Positions 50,122 to 62,464 of a stretch of 64,000 bases of DNA are shown in pieces (the stretch's first letter is position 1; every line of letters starts with the position of its first letter). The notes beneath the pieces are model-generated. The model ran no database searches. It had not been told where the DNA came from and saw only the letters and a list, made by a program, of their open reading frames with translations. The stretch spans positions 8,807,498 to 8,871,497 of the forward strand of contig NC_040032.1 in NCBI RefSeq assembly GCF_000972845.2, given 5' to 3'. The stretch is from Larimichthys crocea (taxonomy: Eukaryota > Chordata > Actinopteri > Sciaenidae). Both the position numbers and the translations under genes were made by a program.

Positions 50122-53100
50122 ATGGGAGACAGCGATGACGAGTACGACCGCAGGAGGAGAGACAAGTTCAGGCGGGAGAGGAGCGACTACGACCGGTCAC
50201 GAGAGAGAGAGGAGCGGCGGAGAGACGACTGGAACGACCGGTAAGGAGGAGGAGGGGGGAGAAGGGAGAGGAGGAGGAGGAGAGAGGAGGTGTGCGGGGA
50301 GGAGAGGTTTTTGGTTTTCGGTTAGTCCCTTTATTAAACAATCCCAAAGAGAAACCAGGACAGTTCACATGATCAGTTCAGGTCAAAACCACAAAAAACC
50401 CTAAAAATCAGCTCCCACCTTCCCCCACAGACACAACACAACACAACACAACACAACACAACACAACACAACACAACACACCCCCAACAAAACATATGCA
50501 GGAGAGAAGGGGAGGTGTGCGGGAGAGAAGGAGAGGTGTGTGGGAGGGAGAGAAGGAGAGGAGTGTGGGGCGGAGAGAAGGAGAGGTGTGTGGGAAGGAG
50601 AGAAGGAGAGGAGTGCGGGAGAGAAGGAGAGTGTGTGTGTGGGAAGGAGAGAAGGAGAGGTGTGCGGGGGGAGAGAAGGAGAGGAGTGTGGGAGGGAGAG
50701 AAGGAGAGGTGTGCGGGGCGGAGAGAAGGAGAAGTGTGCGGGAGAGAAGGAGAGGTGTGCGGGTCGGAGAGAAGGAGAAGTGTGCGGGGCGGAGAGAAGG
50801 AGAAGTGTGCGGGGCGGAGAGAAGGAGAGGCGTGTGGGAAGGAGAGGTGTGTGGGAAGGAGAGAAGGAGAGGAGTGCGGGAGAGAAGGAGAGTGTGTGTG
50901 TGGGAAGGAGAGAAGGAGAGGTGTGCGGGGGGAGAGAAGGAGAGGAGTGTGGGAGGGAGAGAAGGAGAGGTGTGTGGGGCGGAGAGAAGGAGAGGTGTGT
51001 GGGAGAGAAGGAGAGGTGTGCGGGGCGGAGAGAAGGAGAGGTGTGCGGGGCGGAGAGAAGGAGAGGTGTGTGGGGAGGAGAGAAGGAGAGGTGTGTGGGG
51101 AGGAGAGAAGGAGAGGTGTGTGGGACTGAGAGAGGGAGAGGCGTGTGGGGAGGAGAGAAGGAGAGAGAGAAGGAGAGAAGGAGAGGCGTGTGGGAGAGAA
51201 GGAGAGGTGTGTGGGACTGAGAGAGGGAGAGGTGTGTGGGACTGAGAGAAGGAGAGGTGTGTGGGAAGGAGAGAAGGAGAGAGAGAAGGAGAGNNNNNNN
51301 NNNTTAATAAGTGTTTATAACTTGTACAAATACATTGCAGTTCATAAAAATAATAATAATAAAAAAAGGCAGCAATATCACGATAAAAACCAGAACTGTG
51401 ATACTTTGTCGGGTATAGTATCGTGACAACTCTAATCACATCATCAACAACATTCACTGTCGCTTCATGACGTAGTCTAGTGTAAGAGCAGTCGTCTTCT
51501 CCTAACTCCTCATCTCCTCTCCTTCACATCTGTCCTTCGTTTTCCATCGAGGTCAAGGAGAAGTGGTTAGGAGCTCATTTTTTGACCGTACCCTCAGTGA
51601 CGCTCTCTGAGAGCTGCAGCAGAGTTTGATGTTTCATTTCATTTCATCACGCAGGGAGTGGGACCGGGGCAGGGAGCGGCGCAGCCGCGGGGAGTACCGG
51701 GATTATGACCGAGGTCGTCGGGAGAGATTCACCCCGCCGAGGCACGACATGAGCCCGCAGCAGAAACGCATGAGGAGAGACTGGTGAGATGAGCAGCAGT
51801 GACGCTGAAGAAGTTTACAGCTGCTGTCTGCTGGTTCTGAAGCTCTTTACCTGTCTCTGTCAGGGATGACCACGGGGCAGACCCGTACCGTGGAGGATAT
51901 GACCTGGGTTATGGTGGAGGAGGAGGTGGAGGAGGAGGAGGGCCCAGCTATGGCCCCCCGCAGCACTGGGGCCACCCTGACATGCACCTCATGCAGCCTC
52001 ATCATGGCATCCCCATCCAGGCGAGGTAAGAGACAACACCACGGTGGAAACATCATGAAACTGCGTCCAGCTTTGCTGCCCCGTCCTAAACTCCTCTATC
52101 CTTCAGGCTCGGGAACATCCACGACATGGATCTGGGTCCACCTCCGCCCATCATGAAGAGCTTTAAGGAGTTCCTGCTGTCTCTGGATGATTCCGTGGAC
52201 GAGACCGAGGCAGTCAAACGGTACAACGAGTACAAGATCGACTTTCGCCGGCAGCAGATGCAGGACTTCTTTCTGGCCCATAAAGACGAGGAGTGGTACG
52301 GTCTCAGCTGCCTTTACTACAGAAACAATGTCATGAATATTTAAATTAGAGAGCGTAGATATTGTTTACATTGAACTGTCATTTCTTCTGTCAGCTCCAT
52401 CTTCACATTGTCATTATTTCAGACAGATTAGTTCTCGAACAGTCGAATGTGACGGCCTGGCCCTGTGCTGAGTGTCATTACAGATTATTTAACACTGAGA
52501 TTATTTAATAATAATGTTTCACTCATGTACGAGGACCAGGCCCGCAGTCAGTTTGTTATTAATGACTTTGTTATAAAAGAAGAAAATCAACCCGAACTCG
52601 ACCTGAACAAAGATCAGACATGACGCAGAGCTGCAGCGATTAGTCGATCAATTAATCTAATTAAGAATGATTTCTGATTTAAAGTTCACTTAAAGTCTTT
52701 CTGCTTTCTTTAACCCTCCGTTCACAGTGAACAGCTGATCGATTAACGGACTAAATGATCGTCAGATGAGTCGATAATGAAACTAAGCGTGTCTGTAGCT
52801 GCTGAATGTGACCGCTGTGAAACAATCAGGAAAGAACTTTTTATTTCTCTGATTAATAACAGCTTCATCAGACACTCTCAGTCTCAAAGACAGTCTCAGA
52901 GACTGACTCTGACACAGTCTCAGAGACTGACTCTGACACTGTCTCAGAGACATTTCAGGCTGTCTGTGGTGGTTTGACCGATCGGAGTCTCTGATTGGCT
53001 TACGGGACGTGATGTGGAGCTCCGGTTTCCCAAAAGCTGAATCTGGCTGAACTTCTCTCGGCGACGTTTTTTGCGTCAACCCCTGCGTTGCGGACTGAAC

Positions 53101-56100
53101 GTGGCCTAATCGTTAGTTGCAGCTCTGTGCACTAATTAATCTCTGAATTCTCTGAACTGGTCCTTGGTGGTTCGGGTTGATTTTCTCATTTGAACTTGTC
53201 TTTCATGCCTGTATTATTACACTTACTTCGCAGGTATCATGCAAACTTGTTTGCTTGTTTTGACGTAACCATTTTCTCCCCTCCTTCATTCCCACGTTGA
53301 CAACGTTTTTTTTTTTTTAATGAAGATGAGAAAAAGTGGGACTCATCAGCAAGAAATCGGTGTTAGACAGCGAGGGCCCGCACTGCGCACAATGCAGTTG
53401 CTCTTAGACGAACAGTGTGAGGGATCTTAGATAGACAGTCGAGTTTTCTGCGCGCCGAGATTTTTTTTTTTCTTGTTTTCGACGCGATTTTCCTTTTTAA
53501 TATTCGGATCAAATCCCAAAACCGAATTTGTGTGTGTACAGACACAGCATTGGGGTGAAGTGGAGCACATTTTCACAGAAGAGACCCCTCTCTGTATTTA
53601 TTTGTTAATAAACTGGCAGAACAAAAAGGTAACTGTAGTCCACTCAATGATCAACATTTCTACTGTCAAATTCTGAATAAGTGAATGCTTCATTTAATAA
53701 TCTCTGTTTGTCTTTTCCATAATTCTTTGGTGAGTTAATCTCAGACTTTCTGACAGTGTGCAGTAGTCAGCTACAGTAACATGCAGAGAAATGACAGGAA
53801 TCACTTTTATATGATGTCTGTAGATTCATTTGTTTGAAATATGCTAAACAGAACTTTATAATGTGTAAATGAATCTCCTGTATGTGCATCATGGATGTAT
53901 AATTTGTATTTGTTCTCTAACTTTTGCATCCCGTTCATCCCAAACCCCCCTCCGTCATTCCCTCCCCACTTTTTTGTGGACCCCCAAAACTCTGGACGCA
54001 GGTTCAGGTCCAAGTATCACCCGGACGAGGCGAGCCGGCTGAAGTCGGAGGCCCAGAGCGCCCTGCACAACCGCCTGAACGTCTTCATGTTCCTGCTGGA
54101 GAACAGCTGGTTTGATAACGTCTCCCTGGACATCGAGCAGACGCCGGTCATCATCAAGGTTCTGGATGCAGGTGAGGCCTCCGATCTGTTTCGTCTGGAC
54201 AGTACCTGAAGAAAAGGCGGTGTCACTCGTTGTTAAACTGTGTTTCCTCTCGCCGGTCTTCAGCTGTGATCAAGATGGAGGGAGGGACGGATCACGATCT
54301 TCGCATCCTGGACCTGCCGTCTGAGGAGGAGGAAGAGAGGGAGAAGTTGGCGTCCGCTTCAGGAGGCGCTGAACCTCCCAAGAGGGAAGACGTCAAAGCC
54401 GGGGACGGCGACCGCAAACCCTCAGTAGAGAAAGACAAAAACGAGAAGGTATGTTTGTTTCCTGTCAGCGTTCACCGGGAGGGGCAGATTTACTGGAGCT
54501 GTGCTGATGACGGTGAAATGTTTAACAGGAGGAGAGCGACGCCGCCGGCACAGAGCGAGCTGCTGCAGCCGAAGGCGAGGATGTCAAAGAGGAGGCAGAG
54601 AAGGAAGCTGCCAAAGAAGAAATGCCTGAACCCAAGAAGGTAAGCGCTGCTGCCATTATTCAAACTCAGCCGATTCAAACAGACTTCATCACTCTCGTTT
54701 TATTTTAATCAGCCGAGAAGAAAGAGGAAGCGCAGCGGAGACAGCGACGATGAAGGCAGCGCCTCGGAGAGCGACTCCGACTCTGATTCAGACTCTAATT
54801 CAAACTGCTCCGACAAACCTGTGAAGAAAGAAGAGGTGGAAGACAAGGACGAGGAGGAGGAGGAGGAGGGCGAAGGTGAGGAGTCGAATTCATAGCTTCA
54901 GATTTTTACCTTCAGACAGACTCTAAAGTGTCTTTGCTCTCTGTTCTAACCGTGAAGAGGAGAAACCAAAAGAAAACGCTGAAGAAGACAAGAAGGAGGA
55001 GAAGAAGCCGAAAGACGACTCTCCGAGGCCGAGGCCTCTCCACAGGACCTGCTCTCTGTTCATGAGGAGCATCGCTCCCTCCATCTCCAAGGCGGAGATC
55101 ATCGCTGTGAGTTGAACGGTGGCAGCATTAACGGAGACGTCGGCTCACTCAGTCATTTGTGTCTTTGTTTGAACCCCACGTCTGTTTTTCCTCTCAGCTC
55201 TGTCGGAGATATCCTGGTTTCCTGCGTGTTTGCCTGTCTGACCCTCATCCAGAGCGCAGGTCGGTTTAACGCCTCCAGCAGCCTCTCAGTGTCTTCATCT
55301 GATTCATTTAAACACTGTATGAAGTGAGAGGACAGTAATGTTTAAATGAACTCTGCCTCTGCAGGTTCTTCAGACGTTGCTGGGTGACGTTTGACCGCAG
55401 CGTCAACATTAAAGAAGTGTGCTGGAACCTGCAGAACATCCGAGTGAGTGAGAACTGTCCAGTAAGACGTGATGTCGTCATGTTTGGAGCCATTTAAACT
55501 CAGTTTTCCTCTCCACCCTTCACAGCTGCGAGACTGTGAACTGGCGCCGGGCGTGAACAGGGACCTGGCCCGGAGGGTGCGTAACGTTAACGGCATCACT
55601 CAGCACAAGCAGGTGCTCCGCAATGACATCAAGCTGGCCGCCAAGCTCATCCACGCGCTGGACGAGAAGGGGGAGCTGTGGAGCATCAAGTTCCAGGAGG
55701 AGGGGCCGAGCTCAGAGGTACGGCGCCGGGCCTCGAGTGTGAATTTAAACAGACGATCCTCCTGGTACTAAATTCATTAATTCGTGTGTGTTTGTGCTTT
55801 AAAAGCTGCCAGCTCAGAACCCCATCTTGAAGAACATCACAGACTACCTGATAGAGGAGGTGAGCGCTGAGGAGGAGGAGCTTCTCGGCTCTGGGAGCGG
55901 GATGGATCCCGAGGAGAACGCCAAGGAGGGGAACCCCACAGAGACGACGGTGGAGAGGGACGACAAACTGGCCAAGGTTCGAGTCCAAACACATTACTCT
56001 GTTCACTTCACTGTGACTGAGACTCGTCTGTTCAACCAGAGCCTTCATCTCCTGCAGGTTTTGGATCGTCTCGTCTTGTATCTGCGCGTCGTTCATTCCA

Positions 56101-57370
56101 TCGATTACTACAACACCTGTGAATATCCCAGTGAAGATGAAATGCCGAATCGCTGCGGCATGATCCATGTCCGAGGACCCATCCCTCCAAACCGCATCAC
56201 ACACGGAGAAGGTCAGTCCTCTAACATGGAGAAGATCATCATACAGTGTTCAATGATTCTCACGGTCTCTGGTAACTCTTCACAGTGCAACAGTGGCAGA
56301 AGATGATGGAGGAGAAGCTCAGCCCTCTGTTTAGTCTAAAAGAAATCCTGTCAGAGGACGAGGCGGCGAAGATGGGTCGAAAGGATCCCGAGGAGGAGGT
56401 GGAGAAGTTCGTGTCCGCCAACACTCAGGAGCTGGGAAAGGACAAGTGGCTCTGCCCGCTGAGTGGAAAGAAGTTCAAGGTGAAGTACTGAGCAGAGAAG
56501 AAGCAGCTGTGACGGCGTTGTTTGTCGTTGTTGTTTGACTCTTTACGTTGGTGATGAATTTCAGGGTCCAGAGTTTGTGCGGAAACACATCCTGAACAAA
56601 CACGGAGACAAAATCGAAGAGGTGAAAAAGGAAGTGTCGTTCTTTAACAACTTCCTGATGGACGCCAAGAGGCCGTCGCTGCCGGAGATGAAACTTCCTC
56701 CTCTCCCAGTTCCAGGTCAAGGTAACGAAACATTCAAACATTCAACATCTGAATAACAATCATCAGTTTTATCCACGTTTATCTGAATTTCATCCTGTCC
56801 TGCAGGTCTGCTTTCTCCCAGCATGCCATTCCCTCCTCAAGGTCCTCAGGGTCCAATGGGCTTCGGACAACCTCGCCCTCCACTGATGGGCTACGGCGGT
56901 ACGTTCTGACTGGACCCAGCAGATACCAGCCTATCACAGACTTTTCATCGACTAAAACTTAGAATCAGATCATTATTGTTAATTAAACTCCAGCTCAGAC
57001 CTTTGTGATATATTGACTCCCTCTCCAACAGGCGGACCTCCGTATCCCCCTAACCAGTACGGAGGAGGAGGAGGCGGAGGAGGAGGAGGAGGAGGAGGCG
57101 GCCGAGGCAACTACGACAACTTCCGCGGACAAGGTGGCTACCTGGGAAAGCCACGCAACATCAGGTGAGAGCACTGTACGTGTGATTTTATTCTGCAACG
57201 AGCGGTCGATCTCTAACTCTGAGAGCTTTGAACCTTTTTGGTAACGAATCATTTTTCTCCTCTTTGTTCTTCGTCTGTCCTTCAACCACCTCAGAATGTC
57301 TCGAGGTGATCCACGCAACATCATCGAGTACCGCGACCTGGACGCTCCGGACGACATGGACTTCTTTTAG
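50122..57370 (+). CDS. srrt: Serrate RNA effector SRRT/ARS2 (895 aa, complete)
   Basis: ARS2 binds the nuclear cap-binding complex and directs capped RNAs to processing, export or decay. Coding exons: 50122-50240, 51655-51783, 51864-52025, 52107-52295, 54002-54171, 54264-54448, 54529-54639, 54713-54875, 54958-55106, 55198-55259, 55365-55443, 55526-55717, 55806-55976, 56058-56211, 56286-56479, 56565-56721, 56806-56898, 57032-57164, 57295-57370, all in phase. Features: Arg/Asp/Glu-rich start ([20 protein letters not shown]), SERRATE core ([20 protein letters not shown]), acidic/basic linker, an RRM-like part ([16 protein letters not shown]), a zinc-finger segment at about 734-756 ([19 protein letters not shown]), a Gly/Pro-rich tail and the conserved end [17 protein letters not shown]. 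Length fits vertebrate SRRT (about 876 aa in human). Confidence 0.96.
50270..51293. repeat. GA-rich minisatellite in srrt intron, running into a gap
   Basis: A (CACAA)n run at 50432-50481 is followed by units of GAGAGAAGGAGAGGTGTGYG with GGGAGG, GGGCGG or GGGACTGA spacers. One strand is almost pure purine with T/C only in GTGTG. Long frames are open in several directions (up to 349 codons) only because the unit lacks stops. The array runs up to the 10-N gap, so its true length is unknown. Confidence 0.93.
51294..51303. other. Assembly gap (10 N)
   Basis: Interrupts the GA-rich array. Right of it, TACTTTGTCGGGTATAGTAT CGTGACAACTC looks like the end of a DNA transposon whose other end is lost in the gap. 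Confidence 0.99.
52627..53131. mobile_element. hAT-like MITE in srrt intron
   Basis: The left end CAGAGCTGCAGCGATTAGTC and right end CTAATCGTTAGTTGCAGCTCTG (split here as CTAATCGTTAG and TTGCAGCTCTG) are imperfect inverted repeats of a family common in fish. The interior holds two copies of CAGTCTCAGAGACTGACTCT (52,890-52,945). No intact target-site duplication was found and no coding sequence is present. Confidence 0.6.
53140..54001. other. srrt: srrt intron, remainder
   Basis: No further gene. Notable are poly-T stretches at 53,306 and 53,461. The acceptor at 54,001 has an unusual A-rich upstream (CCCAAAACTCTGGACGCAG) after the pyrimidine tract. Confidence 0.5.
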
Positions 57371-57506
57371 GTCGACTCAGACGTCCGTCTTTGCAGTGTT
57401 ATGTTCGCTTGCTTTCCGCAGTACATCACAATATTTCTTTTCTTAAATGTTTTTTTTCTAATTATTGTGCAACTAGAACAGACTTCTGTTGTAAACTGGT
57501 TTCCTC

Positions 57507-57512
57507 AATAAA
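57507..57512 (+). terminator. srrt: srrt poly(A) signal
   Basis: AATAAA 137 bases after the stop codon, followed by a GT-rich stretch. Confidence 0.8.
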
Positions 57513-57603
57513 GTTCCGTAGTGATCCAACTACACTCACGCGTATTTAATGATTTATTAACGGAGATGTCGGCAGATCAGAGCGAGCAGAGACGCGTGAC
57601 GTG

Positions 57604-57963
57604 AAAATAAAACGTGATATTATCACGTTATAACGTGAAAACATCAAGTATGGTTTCACTTGATTTCATAAGTTTACCAACACGCGTCTCTCACGGCATG
57701 GTTCAGTCCGTAAACTGACTCTGGCTCGTCCACATAACTTAATTCAATTATACTTTAATCTTGGTTTGAGACATGGTGACATATTACAGTTGTTGAGCAC
57801 TGTAGATGACATCGTTATCAGTATGCGTACTCTGAAGGATTTTGAAAAACATGGTCGTACTGAAGAAAGAATGACTCCGACCCTCTTGAGGTTGCATCGT
57901 TTCTTATCGATCTGATCTCAAGTGAAACCATACCTGATGTTTTCACATTATAATAATAACGTG
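57604..57963. mobile_element. MITE-like inverted repeat with nested palindromes
   Basis: The left arm AAACATCAAGTATGGTTTCA (about 57,636-57,656) returns inverted as TGAAACCATACCTGATGTTT (about 57,921-57,940), with matching flanks. The left end contains two overlapping perfect palindromes, ACGTGATATTATCACGT and CACGTTATAACGTG. There are no coding regions. It sits between the convergent srrt and mogat3 genes. Confidence 0.65.
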
Positions 57964-58254
57964 AAACTGAGCCAAATTATTTTTTGGAGGGTGGCAGCAA
58001 TGTACTTCCGTATCAGAGACAGGTGTGTTCCTGAACGCTCCAGTGAAAGCAGCAGATAAAGAGGTGGTCGCCCTCTGCTGGGAGAAGCAGTGAATTACAG
58101 ATGTGTGTGACACACTGCAGAAGCCTGGAGAAATATTCACTATTCTTTTGAGTAAAAATAAAAAACATAACAAATCAAACAGAAGTTATTGTTGTGAAGT
58201 CGCTCCTGGACATATGAAAACACAAGCATGCAAACATTTTGACCAGCATCACTT

Positions 58255-58260
58255 TTTATT
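58255..58260 (-). terminator. mogat3: mogat3 poly(A) signal (minus strand)
   Basis: AATAAA on the minus strand about 165 bases beyond the stop codon at 58424. Confidence 0.6.
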
Positions 58261-58423
58261 GTTCACATGTTGCTTTTTCACTCTGATCACATTAGAAACA
58301 CACGAGTCCTGAAGCGTGTTCGTCGCAGCTTTAATGATTTCAATAAATTAAATCCAGAGAGCGTCAGGGTCGACGTGTTCCCGTCACAGGAGCAGAGAAA
58401 CTGTTCATGTGGGACAGAAATGT

Positions 58424-60213
58424 CTAAATGATCCGAAGCTTGTGACTTTCAGGGAGTCCACAGCTGACCTTGTGTTGGTGGAATAACTTGGACAGTCCCT
58501 CCATGTACAGTCTGTGATAGTGGTCCACCTCCTCCTGAGTAGGCGTGACTCGCCTTGGCACTGGGATCGGACTCCCCACTGGAAGAAGCAGCAGAGTGTT
58601 GGAATAAAACGGGCTCAGTGCAGCGAGTCAAAGCTGCAGAATAATGAAACACTCACCGACAGTGGTGACCGGAGTCCTGTAGGGCAGGAACGCCATGCGC
58701 TCACCGACGAACAGACAGGGAGCGAAACCCACGATCCTCTTGAACAGGTCCTGTAACCTCCGACCGAGGCTGCCGTCTGAGAAGATCACCTGCTGAAAGA
58801 GCTCGTTCTCCCCGAATGAGTAGACCGGCACCAGATCAGCCCTGTGGGAGACAGACAGACAGACAGACAGACAGCTTGTGTCAGTCTGTCTGCAGGCTGC
58901 ATGAGATACCTGCTGTATGATCTGAGCAGGGTTCTCACCCGAACTCCAGGGCGACCCGGACAAACCCCTTCCTGTCCTTCACCACCACTGTGTGTGTGTT
59001 GGCTCCAGGACACGATGACAGAGACTCTGCAGCGCCCCCTATGATGATCACCACCGCGTTCCCCTTCCCCGTCTTTGACAGGAGGTGGACAAGGCTCGGT
59101 CTGCTGACTGGACAAATACCTGGAGACAGAGTAAGACGTGATGGAGACTGTGTGTTTGAAGGACAGGTCAAGCCTCTCAGGTGAACTCTGTACCTGCACA
59201 CATTAAGTACTCCCTGAAGAGAGGGATCCTGAACATTCCCGCCAGGACCACCAGGCGAGCTCGCATCCCGGGAAACGTCTGAGCGAAGCCGCTGCTCTCT
59301 GTGGAGAAGCAGGAGAAGGCCCCGGCGCTCATGATGCCGTGAGGATGACAACCCAGGACGTAGTTCTTGTCCGGGCTCAGCTCGGCGGTCTTCACGAGCT
59401 GAGCGAGGAAACGACACGAGTGGATCAACGGAGCTGATCACAGCCGACCATAAAACCAAACACACTGATAAGATAAGACTCCTGCTGCAGATGGAGACCT
59501 GTCTTTAAAGGTGCAGTGTGGACGATTGACTGACATCTAGTGGTGAGATCACACATTCAGTCGTCCCTCTGCTGACCCCTCCCAATCCAAGAAGCTATGG
59601 TGGCCTTCACGTGCCAAAAGAGGTCAGATTTTTCCAAATACAGCTAAATGTATTAAAATATGAAGCATGTATTAAAAGAACCAAACTCACTTTGACAGGA
59701 AAATAATCTCTGTAGTGATCCCAGACCCTCCACCTCCTCACGAACGTCATCTTCCTCCCTCCTGATGGAGACATCAGACACCTTTAACACCTCATACTGC
59801 AGAGTGTTACACTCTGTACACAGTCTGCGTGAGCGGTTCATGCTGACCTGTCTGAGTAAACTTTATTTTGTCACTCTTCCAACAGGAGAGCTGTTTGGAC
59901 CTGAGGATTAATCTATTTCTACGTGAATGATGTCACTTCCTGTACCTCTTTCAGGTGTCTGCCAGTCGGCCAGCACCATCCAGGTGAAGTAGAGAGCGGG
60001 GAGCGGCCACAGCGAGGTGAACATGAGGTACACCATCAGGATGATGCAGGTCAGTCCTGCAGGTGGAGGTTTGGATTTGGATCAAACACGTGAGGACATG
60101 AGTGGACACGCTGTCATGTGCTGGATCTTACCTAAGAAGAGGAAGGACAGCACCCATTGCAGAACACTGACCGCCTCCACAAACTCCTTCCACTGACTCT
60201 TCCCTTCAGTCAT
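58424..60213 (-). CDS. mogat3: Monoacylglycerol acyltransferase 3-like, DGAT2 family (329 aa, complete)
   Basis: An ER-membrane acyltransferase that adds an acyl group from acyl-CoA to monoacylglycerol (and often diacylglycerol) in fat synthesis. Exons on minus: 60213-60132, 60056-59946, 59761-59691, 59398-59194, 59119-58939, 58841-58657, 58578-58424; the sum is 990 bases in one frame. Visible: N-terminal membrane hairpin (QWVLSFLFLGLTCIILMVYL), then DYFPVKLVKTAELSPDKNYV, the catalytic-type HPHG motif at 106-109, FREYLMCAGICPVSRPSL, IIIGGAAESLSS, KDRKGFVRVAL, VPVYSFGENELF and a C-terminal SCGLPESHKLRII. MOGAT3 is preferred to MOGAT2 or DGAT2 by VKTAEL, CPVSRPSL and the final SCG-P motif. In human, SRRT and MOGAT3 both lie in 7q22, which fits the neighbourhood. 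Confidence 0.9.
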
Positions 60214-60219
60214 TCCTGA

Positions 60220-61090
60220 ACGCTGGAGGCCAAAGCTTCATTTTAGATTTTCAATGAATGGATAACATTTCAAACTGTGCCTCGGTTCAATAAAGAAGGT
60301 CACGAGTGTTACAGATTGAATGTGTTAGGGAGGACAAAAGTTGCTTTATCTGAGATCATAAAGGAATTCATGCTGGATTATCTCTAGATCAGACTCAGTG
60401 AGCGGCTCTGCAGCGTGTGATCTTCCTTCAGGGGAGTCATGCAGCTGATGAAGCTCGAGCTGGCACGGCCACAACAACAACACGCCTGGGTAAAAGTCCT
60501 GAAAACAGCCTCCATGGTTAAATGCAGTGTGAGGTGAACTTACCTTCTCCGAGCTGAGCGGACTGGATGCAGATTCACCGAGTCCACACAGGACGTGCAG
60601 GACGCACTTTGACCAGATCATCAAGCTGCTGATAACAGATCCACTCCCCAGAAACTTTGACACACAGATAAACATGTCAGAGTTAAAGGTGCTCTGTTTG
60701 ATGATCTGATGTCATGATGTCACATCACAACACAGTGACACACACACACACACACACACACACTATTCCTGCTCACCTATCTCAAATCAATCAGCTGAGT
60801 GTGTTTTCTCTGTGTGAAGCTGTTAGTGACACTTCCTGCAGATGTTTCACAATAAAAGCCTTCCTGCAGCCTGAACCAAAGGAAGGCTTTTAATGTGAAA
60901 AACAGCAGCAGTAAACACCTGTCTACCTGTCTGCAGTGAGACGGTCCTCACCTGCACAGGTGTTTTCACTTCTGCTGAGGTGAACCAATGAGGACAGAGA
61001 CAGCATCAGTTGTCCCGCCCTAAACATGGAGGTGTCAATCAAAGACAGTTTGTACACGCCCACACAGTCCTGAGAAGGTGAATAACTGAC
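60220..61090. other. Upstream of mogat3, no further gene
   Basis: Presumed promoter and leader region of mogat3. It contains a CA run at 60739-60762 and two AAGGCTTTT-type inverted matches near 60,856-60,890 (AAAGCCTTCCTGCAG and GGAAGGCTTTTAATG), which could form a hairpin. Confidence 0.4.
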
Positions 61091-61097
61091 AACACCT

Positions 61098-61190
61098 GTA
61101 GTCTCCGAGACGTCCCCGCAGACTGTCTAAAACCTGGACGTAGTCTCCGTGACGTCCCCGCAGACTGTCTAAAACCTGGACGTAGTGAGG
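61098..61190. repeat. 42-bp minisatellite, second locus (about 2 units)
   Basis: Same unit as 6040-6612: GACGTCCCCGCAGACTGTCT AAAACCTGGACGTAGTCTCC. Only about two units are present here. Confidence 0.9.
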
Positions 61191-61319
61191 ATTCTGCCGT
61201 TTGCAGAAGCCAATAGTGAGCATGTGTCACACATCACAGCTAGTGCTGTGTGCTACCATCAGCATCTATATTCCAGTGAACATGGCCGGACTGAACAGAA
61301 CCTCTGAACCGGCAGTGGA

Positions 61320-62127
<808 letters not shown>

Positions 62128-62137
62128 NNNNNNNNNN
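62128..62137. other. Assembly gap (10 N)
   Basis: Separates the two copies of the CCT-rich region. Confidence 0.99.
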
Positions 62138-62287
62138 TCTCAGTTCTAACAGGAACACAGCGGACCAGAACCCTCTGTGAACCAGCAAGACGCTTGTGAA
62201 AGAAGAAAGAAGAAGATGAAGAAGAAGAAGAAGAAAAACTTGAGAAGGACTGAAGATGAAGATTGAAGAAGAACTTGAAGAAAAGAA

Positions 62288-62426
62288 AACTTTGTGTCAG
62301 TGTTTGGACAGGAGTGGAGGGACAGAGGACAGCCCCCCCCCCGGATGTCGGCCATTTTGGCCCTCAAAACTTTTCTGTTGTTGTTCTTTAACCCTCTGCT
62401 CGGTTCCAGTGTTTTGTGTCAGCGGG

Positions 62427-62464
<38 letters not shown>

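Noticed and set aside
50408..51457. 349-codon minus frame and several long plus frames
   Set aside because: The GA-rich minisatellite has no stop in several frames; the frames overlap each other and run across the N gap.
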